A stretch of 25,853 nt of DNA. Source: DATEFF01 sp964586395. GTDB lineage: Bacteria > Patescibacteriota > Saccharimonadia > Saccharimonadales > EFPC-124. The notes beneath the pieces were generated by a model, which saw only the letters and a list, made by a program, of their open reading frames with translations, ran no database searches and was not told the origin of the DNA. Made by a program: the position numbers and the translations under genes. Location of the stretch: contig CAZPGP010000013.1 in the NCBI GenBank assembly GCA_964586395.1, positions 1-25,853 on the forward strand, written 5' to 3'. Shown piece after piece: positions 25,843-25,853 of the stretch (position 1 is the stretch's first letter; the number at the start of each line of letters is the position of its first letter).

Positions 25843-25853
25843 TAGTAATATTG

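Overview
The window looks like a piece of a Candidatus Saccharibacteria (TM7, Patescibacteria/CPR) chromosome. This is inferred from gene content, not a computed placement: a small DUF5663-like protein next to a huge acidic membrane protein, a complete F-type ATP synthase operon, several genes whose -10 box sits a few bases from the start codon (apparently leaderless), and many short orphan proteins. Ordinary stop codons including TGA end the genes, and nothing suggests the UGA-to-glycine code of Gracilibacteria.

Layout. 1-840 (minus): cob(I)alamin adenosyltransferase (all but perhaps its stop codon) after a glutaredoxin/NrdH-like protein, plausibly both serving nucleotide reduction. 880-2680: an envelope thiol-redox group, with a His-rich anchored protein (plus) ending on the same CTAG as a minus-strand pair of CcdA and a membrane-anchored thioredoxin. 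2705-9129 (plus): a good sigma70-type promoter, then atpBEFHAGDC in canonical order with a short delta subunit. 9170-13713 (plus): a second promoter, a structured leader with a tRNA-like 5' half, and two genes I read as DabA (DUF2309, zinc site intact) and DabB (NuoL-like cation channel), the energy-coupled CO2-hydrating bicarbonate accumulator. 13733-14128 (minus): a GC-rich orphan microgene with hairpins. 14135-19685: a minus multi-pass membrane protein divergent from a DUF5663-like gene and a 1339-residue acidic membrane protein. 19723-23653 (minus): an UvrD-type helicase with a C-terminal PD-(D/E)XK nuclease, followed by two microgenes and a strong hairpin. 23741-25853: hairpin clusters, a 215-residue orphan (minus), a 159-residue orphan (plus), a very GC-rich four-helix membrane protein, a GC tandem repeat, and an AT-rich promoter leading out of the window.

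How it may work together. The central inference is that F1Fo and DabAB sit side by side and share one ion gradient. In a fermentative, reduced-genome episymbiont, F1Fo running as an ATPase would energise the membrane and DabB would spend that gradient to drive one-way CO2 hydration by DabA, giving cytoplasmic bicarbonate. DabAB use AGA/AGG arginine codons that I do not see in the atp genes, which suggests acquisition by transfer. The compositional patches around the microgenes suggest further acquisitions, possibly from GC-rich actinobacteria, the usual hosts of this group.
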